The notes beneath the pieces were generated by a model that saw only the letters and a list, made by a program, of their open reading frames with translations, made no database searches and had not been told where the DNA came from. Positions 23,406 through 31,237 of a DNA stretch of 38,390 nucleotides are shown one piece after another. Location: the NCBI GenBank assembly GCA_030425715.1, contig JAUIAA010000001.1, positions 1 to 38,390 of the forward strand, written 5' to 3'. Made by a program: the position numbers and the translations under genes. The DNA comes from Bacteroidia bacterium. Lineage in GTDB: Bacteria; Bacteroidota; Bacteroidia; Flavobacteriales; Flavobacteriaceae. The number at the start of each line of letters is the position of its first letter. Position 1 is the stretch's first letter.

Positions 23406-23768
23406 TTAAAACGGTAAGTCATCCGGTTCTGCATCCGATATATTGCTTGAAGTTTCAAACGATTCCATTGGTGCAGGCGCACTGCCTTCTGCTACCATTT
23501 TTTCAATTCTCCAACCTTGTATAGAATTAAAGTATTTGGTTTCCCCTTGAGGGTTTACCCATTCTCTACCACGTAAATTTATATTTACCTGTACCGCATC
23601 TCCTTCATTAAAATTATTCAATAAATCGCATTTATCCTGAATAAATTCAATCATCAACATTTGTGGATATTGTTCTTCTGTAGTCAATACCATCTCTCTT
23701 TTTCTAAATCCGTTCGACCCAAAAGTTTTGGTCTCGTCTATTTTTTTGATTTTTCCCGTTACTTCCAT
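23406..23768 (-). CDS. DUF3127 protein with SSB-like acidic C-terminus
   Basis: This 120-residue Bacteroidota protein belongs to the DUF3127 family, predicted to form an OB-like beta barrel (about 1-85, with RKREMVLTTEEQYPQ and the strand segment REWVNPQGETKYFN). A flexible acidic tail ends in DDLPF. The tail is very like the C-terminal peptide of bacterial single-stranded DNA-binding protein (DDIPF in E. coli), which docks DNA-repair partners. Family function is unknown. A single-stranded DNA role is inference from fold and tail. A strong terminator follows the gene, and the flavin reductase gene lies 30 bases upstream. Confidence 0.85.
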   Translation of the reverse strand: MEVTGKIKKIDETKTFGSNGFRKREMVLTTEEQYPQMLMIEFIQDKCDLLNNFNEGDAVQVNINLRGREWVNPQGETKYFNSIQGWRIEKMVAEGSAPAPMESFETSSNISDAEPDDLPF

Positions 23769-23798
23769 TATAATAATTACTTAGTTCAATATTAATAT

Positions 23799-24659
23799 TT
23801 AGCTGCTCAAAAGCACTTTCCATGCGCTTTTTACATCGTTTTTTTGCAAAAACTCTTGTGCAAATTTATGTTTTTCATTTGTTTTTAACGATAAATATTG
23901 GGGATTGTCTTTTATAAACTTATCAACAACCATTGGTTTTGGAAGTGCCTCTACATTTGCCAACATACCTAAATCATTACCCGTTAAAACAGTACTACTT
24001 CTAATCTTTTTTGGCAACGCATCCACACCAATTCCTTTGGATTGCAAAGGTTTTGGAATTTCAAAAAAAGTTGTTTTTGCTCTGCTATAAAAACTACCTC
24101 CAGCTCTTGCTACCAAATCTAACTTTCGTTGATCGATTGCCTTATTTTCATCTAAAACAGCAGTATCAATATGCATACGCAAAACTTCACAAATAATTAA
24201 GTTTCCTGCACCTCCTGCTTTACCTAATTCAATGATTTGATTTACTTTACACTCCATTTGCACAGGAGATTCAGCAACACGAAAAGGTTTTACAACTTCA
24301 GATGGCAACATGGTAAACCCTGCTTTTTCAAATTCATTCACTCCTTTACCATACTCTGTACTGGCCAAGGAAACTTGGTGTACCATGTTGTAATTCACCA
24401 CATTTATAACCACTTCTTTCGTGTCTTTTACATTTTCAAAGGTATGTTTGGTAGTATTGCCTCGCACTCGCCTTGCTGGAGAAAATATCAATATTGGCGG
24501 ATTTGCACTAAAAACATTAAAAAAACTAAATGGTGAAAGGTTAGGGTTTCCCTCTTTGTCCATTGTACTTGCAAAGGCAATTGGTCTTGGTGCTACTGCA
24601 GAAAGCAAATAACTATGTAAAGCTCCTACAGGTGTATTCTCTGGGTGAATTGTTAACAA
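23799..24659 (-). CDS. Flavin reductase-like FMN-binding protein
   Basis: The 286-residue protein has an N-terminal split-barrel FMN-binding domain (about 10-190) of the flavin reductase/DIM6-NTAB family. Typical segments are APRPIAFASTMDKEGN, NLSPFSFFNVFSANPP and the VVNYNMVHQVSLAS region. A C-terminal extension (about 200-286) is shared by a Bacteroidota subgroup of longer members. It would bind FMN and may reduce flavin or act on an unknown substrate. The frame starts with TTG at 24659 (no in-frame ATG before the conserved region). The divergent sensor kinase begins 100 bases away. Confidence 0.85.
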   Translation of the reverse strand: MLTIHPENTPVGALHSYLLSAVAPRPIAFASTMDKEGNPNLSPFSFFNVFSANPPILIFSPARRVRGNTTKHTFENVKDTKEVVINVVNYNMVHQVSLASTEYGKGVNEFEKAGFTMLPSEVVKPFRVAESPVQMECKVNQIIELGKAGGAGNLIICEVLRMHIDTAVLDENKAIDQRKLDLVARAGGSFYSRAKTTFFEIPKPLQSKGIGVDALPKKIRSSTVLTGNDLGMLANVEALPKPMVVDKFIKDNPQYLSLKTNEKHKFAQEFLQKNDVKSAWKVLLSS

Positions 24660-24745
24660 TTTGCTGTATTTTTTAACAAAAATAGCTATTATTTATTTTA
24701 TATATAATAAGGTTGGTATTTTTAAGTTATAAGTCAAGAATATTT

Positions 24746-24753
24746 TATATTTG
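24746..24753 (+). promoter_or_regulatory. Candidate -7 element of the sensor kinase gene
   Basis: TATATTTG matches the Bacteroidota -7 consensus TAnnTTTG. It ends only 6 bases before the ATG at 24760, so the transcript would be leaderless or nearly so. A TTG for the -33 position at the usual spacing is not obvious. Confidence 0.35.
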
Positions 24754-24759
24754 CTCTTC

Positions 24760-25950
24760 ATGAACAACCTCCCTACTAGCAAAATTCTTATCAAATGGGC
24801 GCTAATTTTAGCTTCTTTTTTAATTGTTACGCTAATTTTATGGAACACCAACCAGTTTTTCAAAAAATTTAAATACGAAGAGCGTATCAAGATGGAAGTC
24901 TTGGCAACTGCCTATCAAAATTTTAACAATGCCGATTTAGATATTGATGTTTCTTTAGAAGAAAAAATAATCCAAAGCAATAGCTCCATTCCCATGATCA
25001 TCACTATGGAAAATGGAGACATTGAACGCTGGGCCAATTTAGATGTAGTAAATGCTAAAAAATTTACTGCATTAACCCCTGATGATCGGGTTTATTTAAG
25101 TAGACAGTTAAAAATTATGAAGGAAGAAAACGAGCCTTTAGTGGTTCATTTTCAATCTGGCAATGTAGATATTACTCAAAATATCTATTATCGAGATTCT
25201 GATTTACTCAATAAATTACGATTCTATCCACTAGGGTTATTGCTCATATTAATACTATTTGGAACCATTATTTATCTCGTATTCTCTTCCAATAAAATTG
25301 CCGAACAAAACAAATTATGGGCAGGAATGGCAAAAGAAACAGCTCACCAAATTGGTACACCTTTATCTTCCTTATTGGGCTGGGTTGCGCTTTTGCGGAT
25401 GGAAAATACTAGTGAAGACATTGTAAAAGAAATAGAAAAAGATGTTTCTCGATTAAATATTATTGCCGATAGGTTTTCAAAAATTGGTTCTATTCCAAAA
25501 TTGACCAAACACGATATTGTTGCAGAAACAGACAAAGCATTTGATTACATAAAATCGAGAAGTTTTAAACAAATTGAATTTGATTTTATTACCGAAAATA
25601 ATGAACCCATTTTTGTAGATTTAAATTTACAACTGTATAGCTGGGTGATAGAAAATTTGGTGAAAAATGCAATTGATGCGATGGCCGGAAAAGGAGAATT
25701 GTCTATTAGTGTTTCTAGAGTAAATTCTACCGCAGTTGTATTGGTTACAGATTCTGGTAAAGGCATGCACAAAAGGATGTTTAAAAAAATATTTGAACCT
25801 GGATTTACCACAAAAAAACGTGGTTGGGGTCTCGGATTGTCTTTAACACACCGTATTATAAACGATTACCACAAGGGTAAAATCTACGTAAAAAAGTCTG
25901 AAATTGGTAAGGGCACTACTTTTGCCATTGAGTTGAAGGTCGTAGACTAA
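24760..25950 (+). CDS. Orphan membrane sensor histidine kinase
   Basis: The 396-residue protein has a membrane helix at about 9-28, a periplasmic sensor loop (about 30-155), a second helix (about 157-176) and a cytoplasmic kinase. The phospho-acceptor is His196 in ETAHQIGTPLSSLLGW, a HisKA variant typical of Bacteroidota. The ATP-binding domain has the N box ENLVKNAIDAM (Asn303), the DSGKGM G1 box, FEPGFTTK and GWGLGLSLTHRI. No response regulator gene is adjacent, so its partner is elsewhere. The frame is open to a TTG at 24751, but that lies inside the likely promoter; the ATG at 24760 is preferred. The stop overlaps the convergent HIT gene. Confidence 0.92.
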   Translation: MNNLPTSKILIKWALILASFLIVTLILWNTNQFFKKFKYEERIKMEVLATAYQNFNNADLDIDVSLEEKIIQSNSSIPMIITMENGDIERWANLDVVNAKKFTALTPDDRVYLSRQLKIMKEENEPLVVHFQSGNVDITQNIYYRDSDLLNKLRFYPLGLLLILILFGTIIYLVFSSNKIAEQNKLWAGMAKETAHQIGTPLSSLLGWVALLRMENTSEDIVKEIEKDVSRLNIIADRFSKIGSIPKLTKHDIVAETDKAFDYIKSRSFKQIEFDFITENNEPIFVDLNLQLYSWVIENLVKNAIDAMAGKGELSISVSRVNSTAVVLVTDSGKGMHKRMFKKIFEPGFTTKKRGWGLGLSLTHRIINDYHKGKIYVKKSEIGKGTTFAIELKVVD

Positions 25951-26339
25951 ACGAAATTTCTAGCAATTTCTTTGGCAATATTGTCAAACTCTTCTGCGGT
26001 TAATTTTTCTTTTTTAGAAAAAGTGGCATCTGCCATGTTATGCAAAGGTATCAAATGTACATGCACATGTGGTACTTCTAAACCAATTACACTCATACCA
26101 ACACGTTCACATGGTACGGCTTTTTCTATAGCTTTAGCCACTCTATATGCAAATTGCATTAACAAGGTGTATTCGGTTTGATCCAAATCAAAAATTTTAT
26201 CTTCTTCTTTTTTAGGCACGACCAAAGTATGCCCTTTCGCATTTGGATGGATATCTAGAAATGCATAAAATTCATCATTCTCTGCAACCTTATAACTTGG
26301 AATTTTCCCTGCTATGATTTTTGTAAAAATAGAGCTCAT
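25947..26339 (-). CDS. HIT-family nucleotide hydrolase (HINT-like)
   Basis: The 130-residue protein has the histidine triad motif HVHVHLIPL near residue 92, preceded by HPNAKGHTLVVPKK and the N-terminal segment FTKIIAGKIPSYKV. Members hydrolyse nucleoside phosphoramidates such as adenosine 5'-monophosphoramidate. The conserved Cys residues of zinc-bearing HINT proteins are not present at the N-terminus. It lies 5 bases after greA and is almost certainly in its transcript. The stop overlaps that of the convergent histidine kinase by 4 bases. Confidence 0.92.
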   Translation of the reverse strand: MSSIFTKIIAGKIPSYKVAENDEFYAFLDIHPNAKGHTLVVPKKEEDKIFDLDQTEYTLLMQFAYRVAKAIEKAVPCERVGMSVIGLEVPHVHVHLIPLHNMADATFSKKEKLTAEEFDNIAKEIARNFV

Positions 26340-26344
26340 TGTGC

Positions 26345-26818
26345 TTATCTAGAAATGTTTAAAATTTCAAATTTCATGATTCCGTTAGGTGCATTTACTT
26401 CGGCAATTTCACCAACTTTTTTCCCTAACAATCCTTTTCCTATTGGAGAGTTTACAGAAATTTTTCCTTTGGCCAAATCAGAAACAGCATCCGCCACAAG
26501 CGTATATTCAAATTCCATATTGTTGGCTACATTCTTTATTTTTACAATAGACAATGCCAAAACTTTAGAAGTATCTAATTGCGACTCATCAATCAATCTT
26601 GCCTTTGATAATGTGTTTTTTAATTGTGCTATTTTAAATTCCAACAAAGATTGCTCTTCCTTTGCGGCATGGTATTCAGCATTTTCACTTAAATCTCCTT
26701 TATCTCTTGCATCTGCAATCTCTTTTGTTACCCTTGGGCGTTCCACTCTTTCGAGTTGTTCCAACTCATCACGCAATTTTTTTAACCCTTCTGCTGTATA
26801 ATATGCTACATCACTCAT
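26345..26818 (-). CDS. greA: Transcription elongation factor GreA
   Basis: The factor stimulates cleavage of backtracked RNA by RNA polymerase. The 157 residues match the family. The N-terminal coiled coil (about 1-75) carries the tip DLSENAEYHAAKEEQ with the acidic residues that enter the polymerase channel. The C-terminal FKBP-like domain (about 80-157) has VADAVSDLAKGKISVNSP, then GKGLLGKKVGE. It is the first gene of a greA-HIT pair and has a good candidate promoter just upstream. Confidence 0.96.
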   Translation of the reverse strand: MSDVAYYTAEGLKKLRDELEQLERVERPRVTKEIADARDKGDLSENAEYHAAKEEQSLLEFKIAQLKNTLSKARLIDESQLDTSKVLALSIVKIKNVANNMEFEYTLVADAVSDLAKGKISVNSPIGKGLLGKKVGEIAEVNAPNGIMKFEILNISR

Positions 26819-26891
26819 TATAAATTCATTTTAATCGTTATATAAATACAAAAAATCCCAAATCCAATAGATATGGAATGAGATTCATTTA

Positions 26892-26918
26892 CAAAGGTAC
26901 GAATTATTTTAAAATCAA
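26892..26918 (-). promoter_or_regulatory. Candidate promoter of greA
   Basis: On the minus strand TACCTTTG (26892-26899) matches the Bacteroidota -7 consensus TAnnTTTG. TTG (26916-26918) lies 16 bases upstream at the -33 position. On the plus strand TACCTTGC (26927-26934) is a weaker -7 candidate for the divergent lipoprotein gene. Confidence 0.5.
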
Positions 26919-26947
26919 AATATTTGTACCTTGCGAAAAATTTTTAG

Positions 26948-27376
26948 ATGAAAAAATACCTAGTCCTTTTAGCTTTAATTGTTTCGTTTTACGGATGTAG
27001 TGATGACGATGGCATGGAAAATAATTTCTTGCCAAATGTACCCGTAAATGAAACCCTTTTTTTAAACAATCCACAATTTATAGATTTACAAGTGGTAGGC
27101 GGATGGGCTTATGCCAATGGCGGTATTAGCGGTTTGGTTATTTACCATGCTAGCTCTAATTTTTATTTGGCTTTTGAGCGAAGTGCTCCACATTTAAAAC
27201 CTAGTGCTTGTTCAAAAATGACCGTAAAAAATAGTATTGTAATGCACTGTGATTGCGATGGCGCTGAATTTAGTTTATTAGATGGATCTCCCATGACGGA
27301 TGGCATTAAATATCCAGCTTTACAATACAGAGCAAAACTTGTAGGAAATAATACCTTACAAATTTCAAATTTTTAA
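26948..27376 (+). CDS. Degenerate Rieske-like lipoprotein
   Basis: The 142-residue protein has a lipoprotein signal with lipobox FYGC (Cys17) and a mature domain like a Rieske fold. In place of the cluster motifs CxH and CxxH there are APH (80-82) and CDCD (101-104), so two of four ligands (His82, Cys101) remain and two are lost. FSLLDGSPM and YPALQYRAKL match the strands after the second motif in Rieske proteins. Extra Cys88 and Cys103 could form a disulfide. A cluster is therefore unlikely. It lies 11 bases before purK and may share its transcript, which would be conserved-neighbour evidence only. The family call is from pattern memory. Confidence 0.7.
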   Translation: MKKYLVLLALIVSFYGCSDDDGMENNFLPNVPVNETLFLNNPQFIDLQVVGGWAYANGGISGLVIYHASSNFYLAFERSAPHLKPSACSKMTVKNSIVMHCDCDGAEFSLLDGSPMTDGIKYPALQYRAKLVGNNTLQISNF

Positions 27377-27387
27377 AAAACTTTTAC

Positions 27388-28536
27388 GTGATTCATTATT
27401 TTTCTTCCAATTTTAAACTAGGGGTTTTAGGTGGCGGTCAGCTAGGTAGAATGCTTTTAGCTGAAACCCAAAAATATGATATTTATACCCTAATTTTAGA
27501 TGCTGATAAAAATGCACCCTGTGCACAAATCTGCAATGAATTTCATCAAGGAAGTTTGATGGATTTTTACACTGTGTATCAATTTGGAAAAAAAGTTGAT
27601 GTGCTTACCATAGAAATTGAACACGTGAATATTGAAGCACTCTATAAATTGCAAGATGAAGGCGTTAAAGTATTTCCACAGCCAGAAGTTTTAGAAATCA
27701 TCCAACACAAAGGAAAACAAAAAGATTTTTTTGCCTCCAATACTATTCCTACCGCAAATTATAAAAGGTTTACAAACTTAACTTCCTTAAAAGAAAAATG
27801 CCAATTACCATTTGTATGGAAATCCGCACAATTTGGTTATGATGGTACAGGAGTAAAAGTAGTAAAAACAGATGCAGATCTAAGCAGTTTACCAGATACC
27901 GATTGTATTGTTGAAGAATTAGTGCCTTTTAAAAACGAATTGGCTGTGATTGTAGCCAGAAATGAAAACGGCGACACTAAAACCTACCCAGTTGTTGAGA
28001 TGGAATTTCACCCAGAAGCCAATCAGGTAGAATATGTAATTTGCCCTGCTAGAATAGATTCCGCAGTAGCTGAAAAAGCGAGAGCAATTGCCCTAAAAGT
28101 TGCCAAAAACTTCAACCATGTTGGCTTATTAGCCGTAGAAATGTTCCAAACAGAAAACGACGATATTTTGGTAAATGAAGTTGCTCCTAGAACACATAAC
28201 AGTGGCCATTACAGTATTGAAGCTAGCTATACCAATCAATTTGAGCAACATTTAAGAAGTGTTTTAAATCTTCCTTTAGGGAACACCGATAGTAAAGTAG
28301 CTGGCATTATGGTTAATTTAGTAGGTGCAGAAGGATTTACCGGAGATGTAGTTTACCGAGGTATGGAAGACATATTGGAAATTGACGGGGTTACCCCACA
28401 TATTTATGGCAAAAAAGAAACGAGGCCTTTTCGTAAAATGGGGCATGTAACTATAGTAGATAAAGATATAGATAAGGCAAGAAAAATTGCAGAAAGAGTA
28501 AAAAAAACTATAAAAGTAGAGAGTCGAAAGTTGTAA
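27388..28536 (+). CDS. purK: 5-(carboxyamino)imidazole ribonucleotide synthase
   Basis: This ATP-grasp enzyme of purine synthesis converts AIR, ATP and bicarbonate to N5-CAIR. The 382 residues match the family. Segments include LGVLGGGQLGRML at the N-terminus, VWKSAQFGYDGTGVK (ATP loop), DCIVEELVPFKNELAVIVAR, and the metal-site EVAPRTHNSGHYSIEA. The start is GTG at 27388. purE, its usual partner, is not in this window. The lipoprotein gene upstream ends 11 bases before it. An unusual heptamer repeat follows the gene. Confidence 0.95.
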   Translation: MIHYFSSNFKLGVLGGGQLGRMLLAETQKYDIYTLILDADKNAPCAQICNEFHQGSLMDFYTVYQFGKKVDVLTIEIEHVNIEALYKLQDEGVKVFPQPEVLEIIQHKGKQKDFFASNTIPTANYKRFTNLTSLKEKCQLPFVWKSAQFGYDGTGVKVVKTDADLSSLPDTDCIVEELVPFKNELAVIVARNENGDTKTYPVVEMEFHPEANQVEYVICPARIDSAVAEKARAIALKVAKNFNHVGLLAVEMFQTENDDILVNEVAPRTHNSGHYSIEASYTNQFEQHLRSVLNLPLGNTDSKVAGIMVNLVGAEGFTGDVVYRGMEDILEIDGVTPHIYGKKETRPFRKMGHVTIVDKDIDKARKIAERVKKTIKVESRKL

Positions 28537-28593
28537 GTCGGAAGTATATAATACAAACAAAATTCATTAATTTTATAATAACTATCGACTTTA

Positions 28594-28663
28594 GACCATT
28601 GACCATTGACCATTGACCATTGACCATTGACCATTGACTATTGATTATTGATTATTGACTATT
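28594..28663. repeat. Ten tandem 7-bp units (GACCATT and variants)
   Basis: Six exact copies of GACCATT (28594-28635) are followed by GACTATT, GATTATT, GATTATT and GACTATT, ten units in phase and 70 bp in all. The array ends 15 bases before the ATG of the DUF2797 gene. It is too short for CRISPR and has no spacers. Unit number could vary by slippage. Confidence 0.9.
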
Positions 28664-28678
28664 GAAAAATTAAAAAAG

Positions 28679-29470
28679 ATGCAATATACAGGTGTTTTAA
28701 AAAAAATGATGACAGAGCTAGATACGCTAGTACAATATTATTTGGATATGGATACCGATTTTTTGCACATGAATCAATTGTTAGAAAAGTCCATTTCTAT
28801 TTCTTTTGAAAAATACCAATGTTTATCTTGTGGAAAAGATAAAAAGATTTACCGCCAAGGATATTGTTATGATTGCTTTTACCAAACACCTCAAGCTGGA
28901 GATTGGATTATGCGACCTGAGTTAAGTACTGCGCATCTCGACAAAGAAGATCGAGATTTAGCTTATGAAAAAGCCATGCAATTACAACCTCATGTGGTGT
29001 ATTTGGCAAATTCAAGCAATGTTAAAGTTGGGGTAACTCGTAAATCGCAAATTCCTACCCGTTGGATTGATCAAGGTGCGCATGAAGCCATAGAAGTTGT
29101 GGAAGTGCCTAACCGTTATTTGGCAGGCATTACAGAAGTTGCATTGAAAGAACATATATCCGACAAGACCAATTGGCGTAAAATGCTTACCAATAATATT
29201 GAAGATGTTGATTTAAATCAAACCAAAGACAAACTGTCTCAGTACCTCCCTAAAGAAGTTTGCGACTACTATTTAGAGAATTCACAAGAAATTGAAATTA
29301 ATTTTCCAGTGCATAATTATCCCGCCAAGGTAAAAAGTCTCAACTTAGACAAAACGCCAAATTACCAAGGGGTATTAAAAGGAATCAAAGGTCAATATTT
29401 AATTTTTGAAGACAACACCGTTTTTAATGTAAGGAATTGGGAAGGTTATGTAGTAAAGATTTTAGTTTAA
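28679..29470 (+). CDS. DUF2797 protein
   Basis: The 263-residue protein has a central CxxC...CxxC set (CLSCGKD, then GYCYDCFYQ at about 45-65) that probably binds zinc. A GIY-YIG-like region follows (VVYLANSSNVKVGVTRKSQI, then TRWIDQGA and TEVALKEHI). Family members are scattered among Bacteroidota and Actinobacteria and have no established function. The frame is open back to a TTG at 28655 that lies inside the heptamer array. The ATG at 28679 opens MQYTGVLKKM, the family-typical start, so I use it. The end overlaps the convergent transporter gene by 9 bases. Confidence 0.88.
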   Translation: MQYTGVLKKMMTELDTLVQYYLDMDTDFLHMNQLLEKSISISFEKYQCLSCGKDKKIYRQGYCYDCFYQTPQAGDWIMRPELSTAHLDKEDRDLAYEKAMQLQPHVVYLANSSNVKVGVTRKSQIPTRWIDQGAHEAIEVVEVPNRYLAGITEVALKEHISDKTNWRKMLTNNIEDVDLNQTKDKLSQYLPKEVCDYYLENSQEIEINFPVHNYPAKVKSLNLDKTPNYQGVLKGIKGQYLIFEDNTVFNVRNWEGYVVKILV

Positions 29471-30151
29471 AGCAATCTCCTCCCCAACTTTTAAGTTAAA
29501 TTTTTTCCGAAAGGCATAAACACATAAATACAATAAAGGAGTATCAAGTAAGGCTATCAAAAGCTTATATAAAAATCCTGCAAGTAGTAAACTCCCGAAT
29601 AAATCCCAATCAATTACTCCAAAAAAACACAATAAAAATAAAACTGAAAAAGTATCTAAAAACTGAGAAGATATGGTTGAAAAATTATTGCGCAACCACA
29701 AATGTTTGCCCTGTGTTTTTTCTTTCCAAAAATGGTAAATACGTATATCAATAAATTGGGCAATTAAATAGGCCATCATAGAAGCAAACACCGCAACACC
29801 CGACAATCCAAAAACTTTATGAAAAACTGCATTGTCAATTGGCGACCAACTCGTAGCTGAAACAAAATCGGCAGTAGAAATAATCAACAAAGAAAATGCA
29901 GAAGCAAAAATACCAGTAACCACAACTTGATTTGCTTTTTTTCTTCCGTAAATCTCTGAAATAATATCGGTTACCAAAAAAGTTATAGGGTATGGTAAAA
30001 TCCCTACTGAAATTTCAAAAGTATAAATTCCGAAAAAATCCCAAGTGAAAAATTTTTGGAAAATTAAATTAGAAACTACCAAGGAAGCAATAAAAATAGA
30101 GGCTAAAATTAAGTAAATATGGAAAGCTAAAGATCTGTTTTTATCACTCAT
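29462..30151 (-). CDS. Queuosine precursor transporter (YhhQ family)
   Basis: This 229-residue integral membrane protein has about six helices and belongs to the YhhQ/Vut_1 family, which imports the queuosine precursors preQ0 or preQ1 for tRNA modification. Matching segments are FEISVGILPYPITFLVTDII and EIYGRKKANQVVV in the N-terminal half, AYLIAQFIDIRIYHFWK in the middle, and FLDTFSVLFLLCFFG later. The conserved acidic and Arg residues in helices support this. It has its own upstream gap of 193 bases, which also holds degenerate short repeats. Confidence 0.92.
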   Translation of the reverse strand: MSDKNRSLAFHIYLILASIFIASLVVSNLIFQKFFTWDFFGIYTFEISVGILPYPITFLVTDIISEIYGRKKANQVVVTGIFASAFSLLIISTADFVSATSWSPIDNAVFHKVFGLSGVAVFASMMAYLIAQFIDIRIYHFWKEKTQGKHLWLRNNFSTISSQFLDTFSVLFLLCFFGVIDWDLFGSLLLAGFLYKLLIALLDTPLLYLCVYAFRKKFNLKVGEEIALN

Positions 30152-30228
30152 AGATTGGGTAGTTCAGTTTACGAAAATAGTAAAAATAAGGAAATAACAT
30201 TACTGCAAATCACTATCATATGGTATTT

Positions 30229-30267
30229 CAACTTCAAACCACCAACTTCAAACTTTAGACTTTAGAC
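30229..30267. repeat. Short direct repeats upstream of fabD
   Basis: CAACTTCAAAC occurs at 30229-30239 and 30243-30253 and is followed by two copies of TTTAGAC (30254-30267). The units recall the TTTAGACC that opens the heptamer array at 28594, so both gaps contain the same style of degenerate short tandem sequence. Confidence 0.6.
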
Positions 30268-30314
30268 TACCTACTTTAAATTTCAATCTTTACAACCAAC
30301 AATTCTTTTTTCCT

Positions 30315-30322
30315 TACTTTTG
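30315..30322 (+). promoter_or_regulatory. Candidate -7 element of fabD
   Basis: TACTTTTG matches TAnnTTTG and lies 22 bases before the fabD ATG. A TTT triplet about 20 bases upstream may serve as the -33 element, but it is weak. Confidence 0.4.
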
Positions 30323-30344
30323 TTATTCAAAAAAAATTACACAC

Positions 30345-31223
30345 ATGCACGCATATATATTTCCTGGTCAAGGTGCCCAATTTTCTGGAATGGGATTAGA
30401 TTTATTTGAAAAATCTTCTTTAGCACAAGAATATTTTAACCATGCAAATAAAATTTTAGGGTTTTCAATTACCGATATAATGTTTAAAGGCTCTGACGAT
30501 GACCTAAAACAAACCAAAGTAACACAACCTGCTATTTTTTTACATTCGGTAATTTTAGCCAAAACCTTAGGCGAAGACTTTAAACCCGATATGGTTGCAG
30601 GGCATTCCTTAGGAGAATTTTCTGCCTTGGTTGCCAATAACGTTCTCGATTTTGAATCTGCATTACAATTGGTCTCTCAAAGAGCTCTAGCCATGCAAAA
30701 AGCCTGTGAAATTCAACCTTCCACTATGGCTGCTGTGTTAGGTTTGGACGATACTATTGTAGAAGAGGTTTGTGCACAAACAGATGGAATTGTGGTTGCT
30801 GCAAATTATAATTGCCCCGGACAATTGGTTATTTCTGGAGAATTAACTGCAATTAATAAAGCTTGTGAAGCCTTAACCGAAAAAGGTGCTCGTCGCGCTT
30901 TGGTGCTACCTGTTGGTGGTGCTTTTCATTCTCCATTGATGGAACCTGCTAGAGAAGAACTGGCTGCTGCAATTGAAAATACAACATTTAACGAACCTAT
31001 TTGTCCTATTTACCAAAATGTTACCGCAAATGCTGTAAATAGTGCAACAGAAATCAAAAAGAATTTAATCGCCCAATTAACTGCTCCTGTAAAGTGGACA
31101 CAAACCATCCAACAAATGATAGCAGATGGCGGAATAGAATTTACAGAAATTGGTCCAGGTAAAGTTTTACAAGGTTTGATGCGAAAAATAGATAGAAGTG
31201 TAAATACAAACGGATTTTCCTAA
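30345..31223 (+). CDS. fabD: Malonyl-CoA--ACP transacylase
   Basis: This cytosolic enzyme moves malonyl from CoA to acyl carrier protein for fatty-acid elongation. The 292 residues match the family. The N-terminal FPGQGAQ (6-12), nucleophile Ser88 in GHSLGEFSA and catalytic His195 in GGAFHSPLM are present, and the C-terminal FTEIGPGKVLQGLMRKI is typical. It starts an operon-like run: the enoyl-CoA hydratase-like gene begins 14 bases later, followed by a small overlapping membrane-protein gene. Confidence 0.96.
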   Translation: MHAYIFPGQGAQFSGMGLDLFEKSSLAQEYFNHANKILGFSITDIMFKGSDDDLKQTKVTQPAIFLHSVILAKTLGEDFKPDMVAGHSLGEFSALVANNVLDFESALQLVSQRALAMQKACEIQPSTMAAVLGLDDTIVEEVCAQTDGIVVAANYNCPGQLVISGELTAINKACEALTEKGARRALVLPVGGAFHSPLMEPAREELAAAIENTTFNEPICPIYQNVTANAVNSATEIKKNLIAQLTAPVKWTQTIQQMIADGGIEFTEIGPGKVLQGLMRKIDRSVNTNGFS

Positions 31224-31237
31224 ACACGCAAAACAAA

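Noticed and set aside
28404..28634. Minus-strand ORF with a repeated MVNGQWS peptide
   Set aside because: The repeat peptide is simply the heptamer array read in frame, continuing antisense to purK.
28594..28663. CRISPR array
   Set aside because: Units are 7 bp with no spacers and no cas genes nearby.
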